Shown: positions 9,525 through 19,091, numbered from the stretch's first letter. The stretch: 64,000 nt of DNA from Sphingopyxis yananensis (GCF_020687785.1 NZ_JAJEWI010000003.1:44551-108550); one strand, 5' to 3'. Made by a program: numbers and translations. Notes: generated by a model not told the origin, from the sequence alone.

Positions 9525-10255
9525 TGACCCGCAGCGGCATGATATCAACCTGTTTGGCGGTGGCGGTTTTGCCATGGCTGGCGGGTTGTGACGTGCCGCT
9601 GGCTGGCGGCGAAGATCGGGTTGAAAGCGCCCAAATGTTCCCTGCCGCAGATCGTCCGGTGGCGGCGGCGGAATCGACCAACTGGTCCACCGAAGAAGTG
9701 CGCGACCGCGTGAACGAAGCCGAAGAGGTGATGAACGCGGCGGAAGTGAAAACGGGCATGACCGTGGCCGATATTGGCGCGGGCGATGGATATTATACCG
9801 TGCGGCTGGCTGTGCGGGTGGGGGCCGAAGGGCGCGTGTTGGCGCAAGATATTTCGCCCGAATTGATCGAGCGTCTGGCCGACCGTGTCGCGCGCGAACG
9901 GTTGGATAATGTATCGTTAAAATTGGGGGCGGAAGACGACCCGCGCTTGCCCGAAAATAGCTTTGATCGCATCTTCATGGTCCATATGTATCATGAAATT
10001 GCCGAGCCTTATGCCTTTTTGTGGCGGCTGCGCGCTGCGCTGCGTGATGGCGGGCAAGTGATTGTGGTCGACGCCGATCGCCCTGTGGCCCAGCATGGCA
10101 CACCCTTTCGCCTGCTGGTCTGCGAGATGGAGGCGGTGGGCTATAAGCTGATGTCCTATAAGGACAAGCAACAGGCGGGCGGATATATGGCGCGCTTCGT
10201 GCCTGCTGCGCCCTTGCCCGCGCCTGAAAATATTCAGGTTTGCGTTAACCCCTAA
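9524..10255 (+). CDS. Lipoprotein-like class I SAM methyltransferase
   Basis: It has 243 residues and its start overlaps the prfB stop. The N-terminus [22 protein letters not shown] is a lipoprotein signal peptide with lipobox LAGC (Cys22), predicting membrane anchoring in the periplasm. After a short linker comes a Rossmann methyltransferase: motif I VADIGAGDGYY (82-91), acidic end of strand 2 (AQDIS), FDRIFMVHMYHEI and a post-motif VIVVDADRP. The combination is odd because S-adenosylmethionine is cytosolic. Secreted methyltransferase-like proteins of this type do occur in proteobacterial annotation, but I know of no assigned substrate. Either it works before export, binds something other than SAM, or the signal acts as an anchor. 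An internal start without the signal is not obvious. Confidence 0.75.
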   Translation: MTRSGMISTCLAVAVLPWLAGCDVPLAGGEDRVESAQMFPAADRPVAAAESTNWSTEEVRDRVNEAEEVMNAAEVKTGMTVADIGAGDGYYTVRLAVRVGAEGRVLAQDISPELIERLADRVARERLDNVSLKLGAEDDPRLPENSFDRIFMVHMYHEIAEPYAFLWRLRAALRDGGQVIVVDADRPVAQHGTPFRLLVCEMEAVGYKLMSYKDKQQAGGYMARFVPAAPLPAPENIQVCVNP

Positions 10256-10275
10256 TCCGTCGGTCCATCACGCCG

Positions 10276-10632
10276 TCAGTAAATCACCGGATTTTGGCCG
10301 CTACCCGGTCCGGCCAGAAAGCTGACCAGACCGCCCATTTGGGCTTGGGGCCAAATGGCATCGGGACCAAGGCCCGCGATCAGCAAACCTGTTTGGCACA
10401 CCGTCATGGGAATGTCGGCAGCGGAAATTTCATCCAATATATCCGCCAGTGTTGGCAGGCCCAAGGGCTGCCGCACGGCGTCTTGGGGGGCGTGCAGGGG
10501 CAGGGCGATCAGCGCCGCCGCTTCGCCTTGCAAAAATAGGCGCGGGGATTTGCCCAGTGCGGCGCTGGTCAGGGCCAATTCCAAGGCGGCGATCAAGCGG
10601 CCGGTGTCAGGGGATGCGATGATGATATTCAC
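10276..10632 (-). CDS. DsrE-like small protein
   Basis: It has 118 residues from a GTG at 10632 that overlaps the moeB stop (GTGA); the frame extends further upstream only through moeB DNA. The start NIIIASPDTGRLIAALELALTSAALGKSPRLFLQGEAAALI is the beta-alpha-beta opening of DsrE/DsrF proteins, and VCQTGLLIAGLG contains the single conserved-type cysteine. DsrE-like proteins carry persulfide sulfur or have unknown roles. Translational coupling to a MoeB/ThiF-type adenylyltransferase suggests sulfur transfer to a carrier protein, which is inference. Confidence 0.55.
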   Translation of the reverse strand: MNIIIASPDTGRLIAALELALTSAALGKSPRLFLQGEAAALIALPLHAPQDAVRQPLGLPTLADILDEISAADIPMTVCQTGLLIAGLGPDAIWPQAQMGGLVSFLAGPGSGQNPVIY

Positions 10633-11423
10633 GGGACGGAAGTCCCCGCATGGCCGCGATTGTCGCTGGCGGTCTGATGGTGACACACAGGGCAAGCCGG
10701 ATCCTTGGCCACGCCTATTTCCCGCCATTGGCGGTCCATCATATCCACCAACATCAAGCGCCCGAGCAGCGAACGTCCCCAACCCGACAGGTGCCGGATG
10801 ACCTCCAGCGCCGCCATGGTGCCAACCATGCCCACCAGAGCCCCCATCACGCCCGCTTCGGCGCAATTGATGCCGTCACGGTGCGGGTCATCACCGACCA
10901 AACAGGCGTAGCAAGGTTGGTTGGAACGCCATCCTTCATATAAAGCAATTTGTCCGTCAAAGGCACCAACAGCGGCGGATAATAAGGGTGTGTTTGCGCG
11001 CACCGCCGCTGCGTTCACGATCAATCGCGTGGCGAAATTATCGCATCCGTCCAAGATGATATCGGCACCAGACAGCAGCGCATCGACATTGTCGCTGGCA
11101 AGGCGTGTGACATGGGGGTCGAACAGTATATGGGGGTTGATACGCTGACCGGTGCGGGCGGCCACCAGCGCCTTGGGTGCGCCCAGATCATCGTCGCTGA
11201 ACAAAGGTTGGCGGTGCAAATTGGACAGTTCCACCACATCATCATCGATAATGCTGATGCGCCCCACGCCCGCCGCCGCCAAATAGGTGATCGCCGGACA
11301 GCCAAGCCCGCCCGCGCCAATCACCGCGACATGAGCGGATTTCAGCTTGGCTTGTCCCGCCCCGCCAAAGGGCGGCAGGATGATTTGCCGCGCATAGCGA
11401 TCCAGTTCGGCGTCACTCAGCAA
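10629..11423 (-). CDS. moeB: MoeB/ThiF/HesA-family adenylyltransferase
   Basis: E1-like enzyme that adenylates the C-terminal Gly-Gly of a sulfur carrier (MoaD, ThiS or similar). The start appears to be TTG at 11423 (MLSDAELDRYARQIILPPFGG), three bases after dut; the frame has no better ATG. Nucleotide loop VIGAGGLGCPA (35-44), IIDDDVVELSNLHRQ, the DGCDNFATR adenylation motif and GINCAEAGVMG are present. Two CxxC pairs, CYAC and CPVC, form the structural zinc site. It has 264 residues, lacking the C-terminal rhodanese domain of longer homologues. Which carrier it serves is not visible; no moaD or thiS lies nearby. Confidence 0.85.
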   Translation of the reverse strand: MLSDAELDRYARQIILPPFGGAGQAKLKSAHVAVIGAGGLGCPAITYLAAAGVGRISIIDDDVVELSNLHRQPLFSDDDLGAPKALVAARTGQRINPHILFDPHVTRLASDNVDALLSGADIILDGCDNFATRLIVNAAAVRANTPLLSAAVGAFDGQIALYEGWRSNQPCYACLVGDDPHRDGINCAEAGVMGALVGMVGTMAALEVIRHLSGWGRSLLGRLMLVDMMDRQWREIGVAKDPACPVCHHQTASDNRGHAGTSVP

Positions 11424-11426
11424 GGA

Positions 11427-11903
11427 TCAGGCGCTCGTCACGCCCGTTGAACCGAAACCGCCGCTGCCGCGTGCGGTGTCGTTCAGATCATCGACCAGAT
11501 CAAAGCTGGCGCGCTGCACAGGGGCGGGCACCAATTGGGCGATGCGGTCGCCGCGTGTGATGGTGAAATTATCTTGTCCCAAATTGGCGAGTATCACTTT
11601 CACCTCGCCGCGATAATCGCTGTCGATCGTGCCGGGGCTGTTCAGGCAGGTGATGCCATTTTTCAGCGCCAATCCCGAACGTGGGCGCACTTGCACTTCA
11701 TATCCGGCTGGAATGGCCATAGCGAAACCGGTGGCGACGGCATGGCGCGCGCCAGGTGCCAAGGTCAGGCTTTCGGCGGCGACCACATCCATGCCCGCTG
11801 CGCCGGTGCTGGCATAAGCGGGCATGGGCAAGCCTTCGCCATGCGGCAGACGTTTCAGTGCGATACGAATATCAGCCAAGGGGTGCGCGGGCGTCGAGTT
11901 CAT
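11427..11903 (-). CDS. dut: dUTP diphosphatase
   Basis: Trimeric dUTPase hydrolysing dUTP to dUMP, preventing uracil in DNA and supplying dUMP to thymidylate synthase. In 158 residues all five family motifs are visible: [50 protein letters not shown] and the C-terminal [10 protein letters not shown] lid. The first 32 bases overlap the end of coaBC, a classic dfp-dut arrangement, so translation is probably coupled. Confidence 0.96.
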   Translation of the reverse strand: MNSTPAHPLADIRIALKRLPHGEGLPMPAYASTGAAGMDVVAAESLTLAPGARHAVATGFAMAIPAGYEVQVRPRSGLALKNGITCLNSPGTIDSDYRGEVKVILANLGQDNFTITRGDRIAQLVPAPVQRASFDLVDDLNDTARGSGGFGSTGVTSA

Positions 11904-13134
11904 CGGCGATGCTTTCCATTAATTTACGGGCGACCGCCGATTTGGGCAGGCGGTCCCAACTGGTAACGCCAGTGGGGCTGACGATATGCACTTGATTGGT
12001 TTCGCCGCCCATTGGGTCGGCAGAGACATCATTGGCGACGATCCAGTCACAGCCTTTGCGCGCCAATTTGGCGGTGGCGTTGGCGATGACATCATTGGTT
12101 TCGGCAGCAAAGCCGACCAGCAAGGGCGGGCGTTTATCGCTTTTGGCAAGGCCAGCCAAAATGTCGGGATTTTCGGTTAGCATCAGCGGGGGGACCGCGC
12201 CGCTGCCATCCTTTTTAATTTTCTGCGGCGATGTATCCGCCGCGCGCCAATCCGCGACGGCGGCGACCAAAATGGCGGCATCGGCGGGCAAATTGCTATC
12301 CACCGCCTCGGCCATTTCGCGGGCGCTTTCCACGTCAATGCGCGTCACGCCAGCGGGGGTGGGCAAGGCCACGGGGCCGGACAGCAGCACAACCTCTGCG
12401 CCCAATTCGGCGGCGGCAGCAGCAATGGCATAGCCTTGTTTGCCGCTGGAACGGTTGGCAATATAGCGCACCGGATCAATGGGTTCGTGGGTTGGCCCTG
12501 CGGTAATCAGAATGCGGCGTCCCGCCAAGGGGCGCGGGGTGGGCGGCGCAAAATCGGGTTGGCCCGCCAGCACATCATGTTGCGCGGCCAATTTGGCGGT
12601 GATGGCCGCATGGATGGCGGCGGGTTCGGGCAAACGGCCGGGGCCAAATTCGCCGCAGGCCATGTCGCCGTCATCGGGGGTCATCACCTCTATGCCGTCG
12701 CTGCGCAGCACCGCGATATTGCGCTGGGTGGCGGCATGCAGCCACATGCGCACATTCATGGCGGGCACAGCCAGCACGGGCTTGTCGGTCGCCAGCAGCA
12801 AGGTGCTGGCCAGATCATCGGCCAAGCCGCTGGCCATTTTCGCCATCATATTTGCGGTCGCCGGACAGACCACGACCAAATCGGCAGAGCGGCTCAGTTC
12901 AATATGGCCCATTTCCACTTCAGCAGTCAGGTCGAACAGGGCCTGATGGACGGTGTTGCCGCTGATCGCGGCCAAGGTCAGCGGCGTGACAAATTGCGCC
13001 CCCGATGCCGTCAGCACACAGCGAACATCATGACCTGATTTGCGCAGCAAGCGAATGAGTTCGATGCTTTTATACGCCGCGATGCCGCCGCCAATAATCA
13101 AAATTATGCGCTTGGCCGTCATATTGATCGTCAC
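11872..13134 (-). CDS. coaBC: Bifunctional phosphopantothenoylcysteine decarboxylase/synthetase
   Basis: Two steps of coenzyme A synthesis. The 420-residue protein has an N-terminal FMN-binding CoaC half ([51 protein letters not shown]) and a CoaB half from about 200 ([32 protein letters not shown], then KIKKDG). The conserved Cys/His-type region [14 protein letters not shown] is intact. The first ATG at 13134 or the one at 13122 (MTAKRIIL) could be the start. It overlaps dut and belongs to a minus-strand run with moeB. Confidence 0.95.
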   Translation of the reverse strand: MTINMTAKRIILIIGGGIAAYKSIELIRLLRKSGHDVRCVLTASGAQFVTPLTLAAISGNTVHQALFDLTAEVEMGHIELSRSADLVVVCPATANMMAKMASGLADDLASTLLLATDKPVLAVPAMNVRMWLHAATQRNIAVLRSDGIEVMTPDDGDMACGEFGPGRLPEPAAIHAAITAKLAAQHDVLAGQPDFAPPTPRPLAGRRILITAGPTHEPIDPVRYIANRSSGKQGYAIAAAAAELGAEVVLLSGPVALPTPAGVTRIDVESAREMAEAVDSNLPADAAILVAAVADWRAADTSPQKIKKDGSGAVPPLMLTENPDILAGLAKSDKRPPLLVGFAAETNDVIANATAKLARKGCDWIVANDVSADPMGGETNQVHIVSPTGVTSWDRLPKSAVARKLMESIADELDARAPLG

Positions 13135-13179
13135 CTAATGTTCTGGATGGCCTTGGCTTATGGCCTTGGCCGTTTTTAT

Positions 13180-14334
13180 TCAAGCAATGCGGTTTCGTGG
13201 CCCTTGACGACCAGTGCGCAAAGATTGCCACAATTGGGCCAGCGCCGAGGGTACAAAGATCAGGCCGATGAACAGGGTTGGGATGACCATGATCGCCCAG
13301 TAAAAATTATTGGCGCGGGCGACCCCCGCCAGCAACAGCGCAAAAAATAACTGAACCAAAAAACCAATATTGCCGATACGCGATTTCCATGCGGCCCAGC
13401 CCAATAGGGCAAGCGGTGTGACAAAGGCTGCGACCCAGCCCGGTAAATAGCGGAATATCGACAAATTATGCACAAAGCTGGTGTAACCGACCCAGCCGCT
13501 GCTGCTGGTCCAGCCGGGGCTGGCGATATCGGTGGGCAAGCTGACGAGGGACACGGCGTGAATATGCAGCGCCAACAGGCCGAGATATGTAAGACCCAAA
13601 GCCAGCCAGCCAGCGGCGGCGCGCCAATTGCGGTCCCACAAGGCGAAAAGGCCAAAAATCATGGCGACGGGGACGGCAAATTCGCGGATCGCCATGGCAC
13701 AGGCCATCGCGACCATGGCGGGCCATTGGCGATCGGGCCGATATAGGGCCAAGGCCAGCCCCACCAAGATAGCGCACAAGGTTTCGTGCAGATAAATCCA
13801 TTGGCGATAGGCCAAGAGCATGATGATATTGGGAATGATGATGAAGGCCGCAAAACGGGCATAGCGCGGCAAGCGGCTGTCTTGCGCTAGCCGGTTGCGC
13901 CATAAAAAAATGGTAATGACGCCAATGGCTAGCCCCAAAAAGGTCAGCAATTTTTCGCCAAATATCGCCAGCAAATAGGCATGGGTGGGCCAGCGCATCG
14001 TCAAAAATGGCTTGGTCGGATAGCCATTTTCCCGCTGTTCCGCGGCGGCGGCTTGGTAATAATTTTCGCCGTCGGCCACGCGGCGGGCGATTTCATAATA
14101 AAGCGCATGGTCGCCCACCAGCCCACCGGCCTTCATCGCCTTGCTGGTCGCGCCTTGAACATGGGTGCCGCCCGTATGCTTGATGCTGCCCAGCACGCAT
14201 AGGCCGATGAGCAGCGCCAAAACCAGCGCGGCCCATAGGCGCGGGATGCGGTGAAAGCGATTCCATGCGGCGGGTGAGCGCGGCGGGGCGGTTATCGGCA
14301 CCAGCGCGGTGGTCATGGGATTTATTTCCGCCAT
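13180..14334 (-). CDS. Polytopic membrane protein, possibly GT-C type glycosyltransferase
   Basis: About 384 residues (start at 14334, MAEINPMTTAL; a start at 14316 just after the upstream stop is equally possible). It has roughly nine or ten hydrophobic segments, the first at about 30-47 (LWAALVLALLIGLCVLGSI), followed by a periplasmic loop with GDHALYYEIARRVADGENYYQAAAAEQRENGYPTKPFLTMRWPTHAYLLAIFG. This layout, a short anchor then an acidic loop with D/E before a cascade of helices, is typical of GT-C sugar transferases using polyprenyl-phosphate donors, but no family signature is decisive. Its start overlaps or abuts the GT2-GtrA gene, so the two probably act on the same lipid-linked sugar. 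Confidence 0.6.
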   Translation of the reverse strand: MAEINPMTTALVPITAPPRSPAAWNRFHRIPRLWAALVLALLIGLCVLGSIKHTGGTHVQGATSKAMKAGGLVGDHALYYEIARRVADGENYYQAAAAEQRENGYPTKPFLTMRWPTHAYLLAIFGEKLLTFLGLAIGVITIFLWRNRLAQDSRLPRYARFAAFIIIPNIIMLLAYRQWIYLHETLCAILVGLALALYRPDRQWPAMVAMACAMAIREFAVPVAMIFGLFALWDRNWRAAAGWLALGLTYLGLLALHIHAVSLVSLPTDIASPGWTSSSGWVGYTSFVHNLSIFRYLPGWVAAFVTPLALLGWAAWKSRIGNIGFLVQLFFALLLAGVARANNFYWAIMVIPTLFIGLIFVPSALAQLWQSLRTGRQGPRNRIA

Positions 14335-15512
14335 GTGATGGCCGCTGACATGGCAAAATTCCAAATCGCGCCGACCAGAACACCGGCGATGCCCGCGACC
14401 CACCAGACATTTTGTTGGCCCGCTACCCATGTGCCGATGCCAATATTGGCCACCGCCCCAATGGATGAAATGGCGTAAAAGCTGATCAAACCGCCCAGCA
14501 GCGCCGCGCCCCGCAGTTTGCGGTCGGCATAGGTGAAGCTGTTGTTGAGGAAGAAGTTAAAGGCGATAGCGGTCAACACCGCGCCCGTTTGCGCGCCCAT
14601 AAATTCCAGCCCAAATCCCAGCAAGCTGCGCAATATGGCCAGATGGACGATGACACCCAAGCCGCCGACCATCAGGAATTTCAGCAAGCGGATGGGGATA
14701 TAGCGCCCCACGGTCTTGTCGGCGATTAATTCGGCATATTCGGCGATGACGCGCGCGCCGATTTTGCTTTCGCCCGCTTCGCGGCTGCGGAAAACATAGG
14801 GGATTTCCGCCACGCGCAGCGGCGTAGGCGATGAGGCCAAAATATCGATCAGGATTTTATAACCAATGGCCGACAAGCGCGGCAGGGCGCGTTCAAAGGC
14901 ATCGCGGCGCAGGGCGAAAAAACCGCTCATCGGGTCGCTGACATTGGTGCCCAGCGCCACTTGTCCAGCGCGGGTGGCCAATTTGCTCATCCACACGCGC
15001 TTTTCGTCCCAGTCGCCCGTGCCGCCGCCATCAATATAGCGGGTGCCAATGGCGATATCGCCTTGGCCCGACGCGACAGCGTCGATCAATTGGGGCAAAG
15101 CGTCTTCGCTATGTTGCATATCGCCGTCCATCACCGCGATAATTGGGGCGGCGCTGGCCAACACACCCTCTATCACCGCCGACGACAGGCCGCGCCGACC
15201 GACCCGCTGAATCACGCGAATATGACGTTGCTGGGTGCCAAGGCGGCGGACAATGTCACTGGTGCCATCGGGGCTGTTGTCGTCAACAAAGATTAATTCC
15301 CACGCGCGGCCATGCAGCACATGATTCAGCCGGTCGACCAAGTGTTCAACATTGGCCGCTTCATTGAGGGTCGGCACAATGATCGCGACCTCGAGCGGGC
15401 TATGCAGCGCAGCGGCGGCGGGCGAGGCGAGCGGCACCGTGCCATGGTCTGGCGCTTGAGACGGGTCGGGCATGGTGATGGGCACGATATCCGTTTGCTG
15501 TGAATGTGGCAT
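14322..15512 (-). CDS. GT2 polyprenyl-phosphate glycosyltransferase fused to GtrA-like domain
   Basis: It has 396 residues from the ATG at 15512, chosen because GGGAAG sits five to six bases upstream; the frame is open further. Residues 40-265 form a dolichol-phosphate-mannose-synthase-like GT2 domain (VAIIVPTLNEAANVEHLV, IFVDDNSPDGT, DGD motif 129-131 in AVMDGDMQHSEDALP, SREAGESKIG). From about 270 to 390 there are four hydrophobic helices with GGLGVIVHLAILR and AIAFNFFLNNSFTYADRK, the GtrA signature of lipid-linked sugar flippases. It should make and help flip a polyprenyl-phosphate sugar at the inner membrane. It sits with its membrane partner between ubiB and coaBC. Confidence 0.88.
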   Translation of the reverse strand: MPHSQQTDIVPITMPDPSQAPDHGTVPLASPAAAALHSPLEVAIIVPTLNEAANVEHLVDRLNHVLHGRAWELIFVDDNSPDGTSDIVRRLGTQQRHIRVIQRVGRRGLSSAVIEGVLASAAPIIAVMDGDMQHSEDALPQLIDAVASGQGDIAIGTRYIDGGGTGDWDEKRVWMSKLATRAGQVALGTNVSDPMSGFFALRRDAFERALPRLSAIGYKILIDILASSPTPLRVAEIPYVFRSREAGESKIGARVIAEYAELIADKTVGRYIPIRLLKFLMVGGLGVIVHLAILRSLLGFGLEFMGAQTGAVLTAIAFNFFLNNSFTYADRKLRGAALLGGLISFYAISSIGAVANIGIGTWVAGQQNVWWVAGIAGVLVGAIWNFAMSAAITWRK

Positions 15513-15647
15513 AAATCTTCCCGCAAAATAACAGCAGCCGCCGCGCCGATGAACTGGCCGTTCGTCCCTGTAGCCCCAGTCGCCCCACCGCAGCATAAGA
15601 CAAGACCGTAAATGTCCGCTTATCAGCGTTGGAGCATTTTTAATCGT

Positions 15648-17219
15648 CTAGCCGAGCAGATGTAGCCCAATGATATGCATCAGGCCCGCGCCGACTGCGA
15701 CGCCTAGCAAGGCCGCAACACCGGTGCGCCATGCCGAATGGCCAGTGCGTGGTTCGTCGCCGCGGCGCCACATTAAGGGCACATCGGGCAATGGCGGCGC
15801 TTTGGGCGCAGCGCCCTTGCGCGGCAATTGTTCGTCCAGACGGCGGATGATGTCGGGAATGAGCCTCAGCGTATCCACTTGTTTGCGCAGACCGTCGGCG
15901 ACCATCGCCTCTGGCCCCAATTCATCGCGAATCCAGTTGCGGATATAAGGCGATGCGGCGTCCCACATATTGATGCTGGGGTTGATGTTGGTCGCGACGC
16001 CTTCGACCATCACCATGGTTTTTTGCAGCAACAGCAAATGCGGCTGGGTTTGCATGTCAAAATCGCGGGTGATGGCGAACAGGCTGTCGAGCATTTGGCC
16101 GACGCTTAATTCGCTGACCGATTTGCCGCGCATCGGTTCGCCCACGGCGCGCAGCGCGGACGTGAATTCGTCGACATTGTGATAATCGGGCACATATTGC
16201 GCCTCGAAATGAATTTCCGCGACGCGGCGATAATTGCCAGTGGTCAGACCATAGAGAATCTCGGCCAGCCAATAGCGCGCTTGACGATTCAGGCGGCCCA
16301 TGATGCCAAAGTCGATGGCGGCAATTTTGCCATCGGGCGTCACGAACAAATTGCCCTGATGCATGTCGGCGTGGAAATAGCCGACCGCAATGGCTTGGCG
16401 CAAAAAGGCGTGGATCAGATTTTCGGCCAGACGTTCCATATCATGGCCTGCCGCGATCAAATCATCGCGGCGCGAGATTTTAATGCCATCGACCCAATCC
16501 AGCGTCATCACGCGGCCATTGGTGCGGTCCCAATCAATATTGGGGACTTGGAAATAGGACACGCCAGCCATGGCGTCTTGCAGTTCGGATGCGGAGGCGG
16601 CTTCGCGCCGCAAATCCAGTTCGCGCAAGGTCCAGCGGCGGAAATTGGCAATGATTTCGCGGGGGCGCAAACGCGCCGCTTCGCCGCCCAGCGCCTCGAC
16701 ATGGGCGGCGGCCCATTCATAGGTTTCAATGTCGCGGGCAAATTGCTTGTCCACGCCGGGGCGGCGGACTTTGACGGCCACATGGCGGCCATCCGTGGTG
16801 ATGGCACGGTGAACCTGCGCAATGGATGCGCTGCCCACGGGGATTTCGTCAAATTCCGAAAAGAGCGCGCTGATTGGTTGGCCAAAGCTATTTTCAATTT
16901 CGGCGCGAATCAGCGCGAAATCCACCGGCGGCAGTTGGTCTTGCAGCAGCAGCAGATTTTTAACGGCTTCCTCGCCCACCAAGTCGGGGCGGGTGGCCAA
17001 GGTCTGGCCTAGCTTGACTGCGGCCGGACCAATGGCGCGGAACGCGGCGGCATAGTCGGGCTGTTTGGGTTGGACGGTCCCGAAACGGGCGATTCGGCAC
17101 AAACGCTTGATCGGCGCTGGGGTGTTGGGGTCATTTTCAATGCCGCGCAAAGCACCGTGGCGCGCCAAAATGCGGCCCCACTTCAGCAGGCGGGTAAGAT
17201 GCGTTGCAGGGCGTGTCAT
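15648..17219 (-). CDS. ubiB: Ubiquinone biosynthesis atypical kinase UbiB
   Basis: Membrane-tethered ABC1/ADCK ATPase needed for ubiquinone synthesis. It has 523 residues. KxGQ motif AAVKLGQTLATRPDLVG at about 67-83, the modified A-rich loop VGSASIAQVHRA, catalytic loop FHADMHQGNLFV, AIDFGIMGRL (DFG), and a C-terminal transmembrane helix ending VALLGVAVGAGLMHIIGLHLLG. It lies 49 bases after ubiE, the usual alphaproteobacterial pair. Confidence 0.95.
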   Translation of the reverse strand: MTRPATHLTRLLKWGRILARHGALRGIENDPNTPAPIKRLCRIARFGTVQPKQPDYAAAFRAIGPAAVKLGQTLATRPDLVGEEAVKNLLLLQDQLPPVDFALIRAEIENSFGQPISALFSEFDEIPVGSASIAQVHRAITTDGRHVAVKVRRPGVDKQFARDIETYEWAAAHVEALGGEAARLRPREIIANFRRWTLRELDLRREAASASELQDAMAGVSYFQVPNIDWDRTNGRVMTLDWVDGIKISRRDDLIAAGHDMERLAENLIHAFLRQAIAVGYFHADMHQGNLFVTPDGKIAAIDFGIMGRLNRQARYWLAEILYGLTTGNYRRVAEIHFEAQYVPDYHNVDEFTSALRAVGEPMRGKSVSELSVGQMLDSLFAITRDFDMQTQPHLLLLQKTMVMVEGVATNINPSINMWDAASPYIRNWIRDELGPEAMVADGLRKQVDTLRLIPDIIRRLDEQLPRKGAAPKAPPLPDVPLMWRRGDEPRTGHSAWRTGVAALLGVAVGAGLMHIIGLHLLG

Positions 17220-17268
17220 AGAGCGGCCAAGGCTCCCGCAGAAAGGCGAGGGGCGATGTGGGTCATGA

Positions 17269-18006
17269 TCAGGCTTTCCATCCGCTGTGAATGGCGACCA
17301 GCCCGCCCATGATCGGTTCCACCTTCACCGATGTGAAACCCGCTTCGCCTATCATTTCGGCAAATTTCGGCATTGGGGGGAAGCGACGAATCGATTCGAT
17401 CAAATAGCGATAGCTGTCTTCGTCATCGGCAATCAGCTTGCCCAGCTTGGGGACCAAGCGGTGCGAATAGCTGTCATAAACATCCGAGAATCCGGGCCAC
17501 ACATTGGTGGAAAATTCCAAGCAGAAGAAACGGCCACCATAGCGCAGCACGCGGTGCGCTTCGCGCAAAGCGGCGGGAATGTCGGTGACGTTCCGGATAC
17601 CAAAGGCAATAGTATAGGCGTCAAAAGACTGGCTGGCGAAGCTTAATGTTTCGGCATTTTGTTCGGACCAAACCAAATTGTCGATGCCGCGCTTGGCAGC
17701 GCGTTCCATGCCAACGCCCAGCATGTCGGGGTTGATGTCCGACACCGTGACCTTGGCGCCGCTGCGCTGCATCCGAAAAGCAATGTCGCCGGTGCCGCCC
17801 GCCATGTCCAAAATATCTTCGTCCGCCTGCGGTTTCACGCGGCGAACGAAACGGTCCTTCCACAAACGGTGCATGCCCCCCGACATGGCGTCATTCATAA
17901 TGTCATATTTGCGGGCGACATTGCTGAAAACCTTGCCCACCATTTCGACTTTGTCCGCGACGGGGACTTCTTGATAGCCGAAGCTGGCGGTTTGCGGATT
18001 TTCCAT
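17269..18006 (-). CDS. ubiE: Ubiquinone/menaquinone C-methyltransferase UbiE
   Basis: SAM-dependent methylation of the demethylquinone ring. Read from the ATG at 18006 (MENPQTASFGYQEV) it has 245 residues; the longer open frame upstream has no family resemblance. UbiE signatures: KVEMVGKVFSNVARKYDIMNDAMSGGMHRLWKD, motif I ILDMAGGTGDIAFRM, SDINPDML, FGIRNVTDIPAALREAHRVL, RFFCLEFS. It leads the ubiE-ubiB operon and is divergent from mutM. Confidence 0.96.
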   Translation of the reverse strand: MENPQTASFGYQEVPVADKVEMVGKVFSNVARKYDIMNDAMSGGMHRLWKDRFVRRVKPQADEDILDMAGGTGDIAFRMQRSGAKVTVSDINPDMLGVGMERAAKRGIDNLVWSEQNAETLSFASQSFDAYTIAFGIRNVTDIPAALREAHRVLRYGGRFFCLEFSTNVWPGFSDVYDSYSHRLVPKLGKLIADDEDSYRYLIESIRRFPPMPKFAEMIGEAGFTSVKVEPIMGGLVAIHSGWKA

Positions 18007-18252
18007 GGGACCTGTGCCTTTTCGGGGGATCGATATCTGCTGGCCTTTAGCCAAGGTGGCGGGCGGGCGCAAATTTTGTCGTGGAAAAACGGTATGCCCG
18101 ATTGCCGCTGCCCCAGATGATGGATGGTTCAGGGTCGTGGGCTTGCGAAAGGCGGTCCATTGAACCACATGGTAAAGGCGCTTTTCGGCAGCTTTCGTTC
18201 CATGGGCGGTTCGCGATTATCGTTCGCCTTTTACTATAATGAAGTGACTATC

Positions 18253-19068
18253 ATGCCCGAATTACCCGAAGTCGAAACGACCGTGCGCGGTCTGATGCCC
18301 TTTTTGGACGGGCAGGTGCTGCAATCGGTGATCACCTATCGCCCCAATTTGCGGCGGCCTTTCCCGCAAGATCTGGCCCAGCGACTGACGGGGGCACAGG
18401 TGACGGGTCTGTCGCGGCGGGCGAAATATGGTATTATTTCCACCGACCGCGACGATCATATGATTTTCCATCTGGGCATGTCAGGCCGCTGGCGCACAGA
18501 AGGGGGCGAGGTGGGGAAGCATGATCATCTGTTGCTGGAGACTCGGGCCGGACACCGCTTATTCTTGCACGACCCACGCCGTTTTGGCTCGGTGGATTTG
18601 GTGGGCGGGGACCCATTGGTGCAATTCCCAGTTTTTGTGGCCTTGGGACCAGAACCCCTAGAGCCTGCATTTGACGCAAAATATTTGGCTCAGCGTTTGG
18701 CAGGGCGGCGCACCCCCATGAAAGCGGTGCTGCTGGATCAGGCAGTGGTGGCGGGCCTTGGCAATATTTATGTGTGCGAGGCGCTGAATATGGCCAAAAT
18801 TTCCCCGCTGGCGGCGGCCAGGGATGTGCCGCGCGCCAAAATCACCAAACTGGTGGAAGCGATAAAAGCGGTTTTGATTCAGGCCATTGCGGCGGGCGGG
18901 TCGAGCTTGAAAGATTTTGTGAAACCCGATGGCGGGCTGGGATATTTTGCCAATGATTGGCGAGTCTATGGCCGCGAAGGTGAATCTTGCCCTGGCTGCG
19001 GCGGGGTGATAGAGCGCGTGACACAAAGCGGCCGATCCAGCTTCCATTGTCCAAAATGCCAGCGTTAA
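18253..19068 (+). CDS. mutM: Formamidopyrimidine-DNA glycosylase (Fpg)
   Basis: Base-excision enzyme for 8-oxoguanine. The start at 18253 is fixed by the essential N-terminal proline (PELPEVETTVRGL) exposed after Met removal; the open frame upstream is spurious. It has 271 residues. Further marks: LRRPFPQDLAQRL, HLGMSGRWR, KAVLLDQAVVAGLGNIYVCEAL and a C-terminal zinc finger CPGCGGVI...CPKC. A perfect TATAAT at 18235-18240 lies only 12 bases before the ATG, so the transcript may have almost no leader. The -35 region is poor. Confidence 0.97.
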   Translation: MPELPEVETTVRGLMPFLDGQVLQSVITYRPNLRRPFPQDLAQRLTGAQVTGLSRRAKYGIISTDRDDHMIFHLGMSGRWRTEGGEVGKHDHLLLETRAGHRLFLHDPRRFGSVDLVGGDPLVQFPVFVALGPEPLEPAFDAKYLAQRLAGRRTPMKAVLLDQAVVAGLGNIYVCEALNMAKISPLAAARDVPRAKITKLVEAIKAVLIQAIAAGGSSLKDFVKPDGGLGYFANDWRVYGREGESCPGCGGVIERVTQSGRSSFHCPKCQR

Positions 19069-19091
19069 GCGGTGATTTGGGCCTTTGACCA

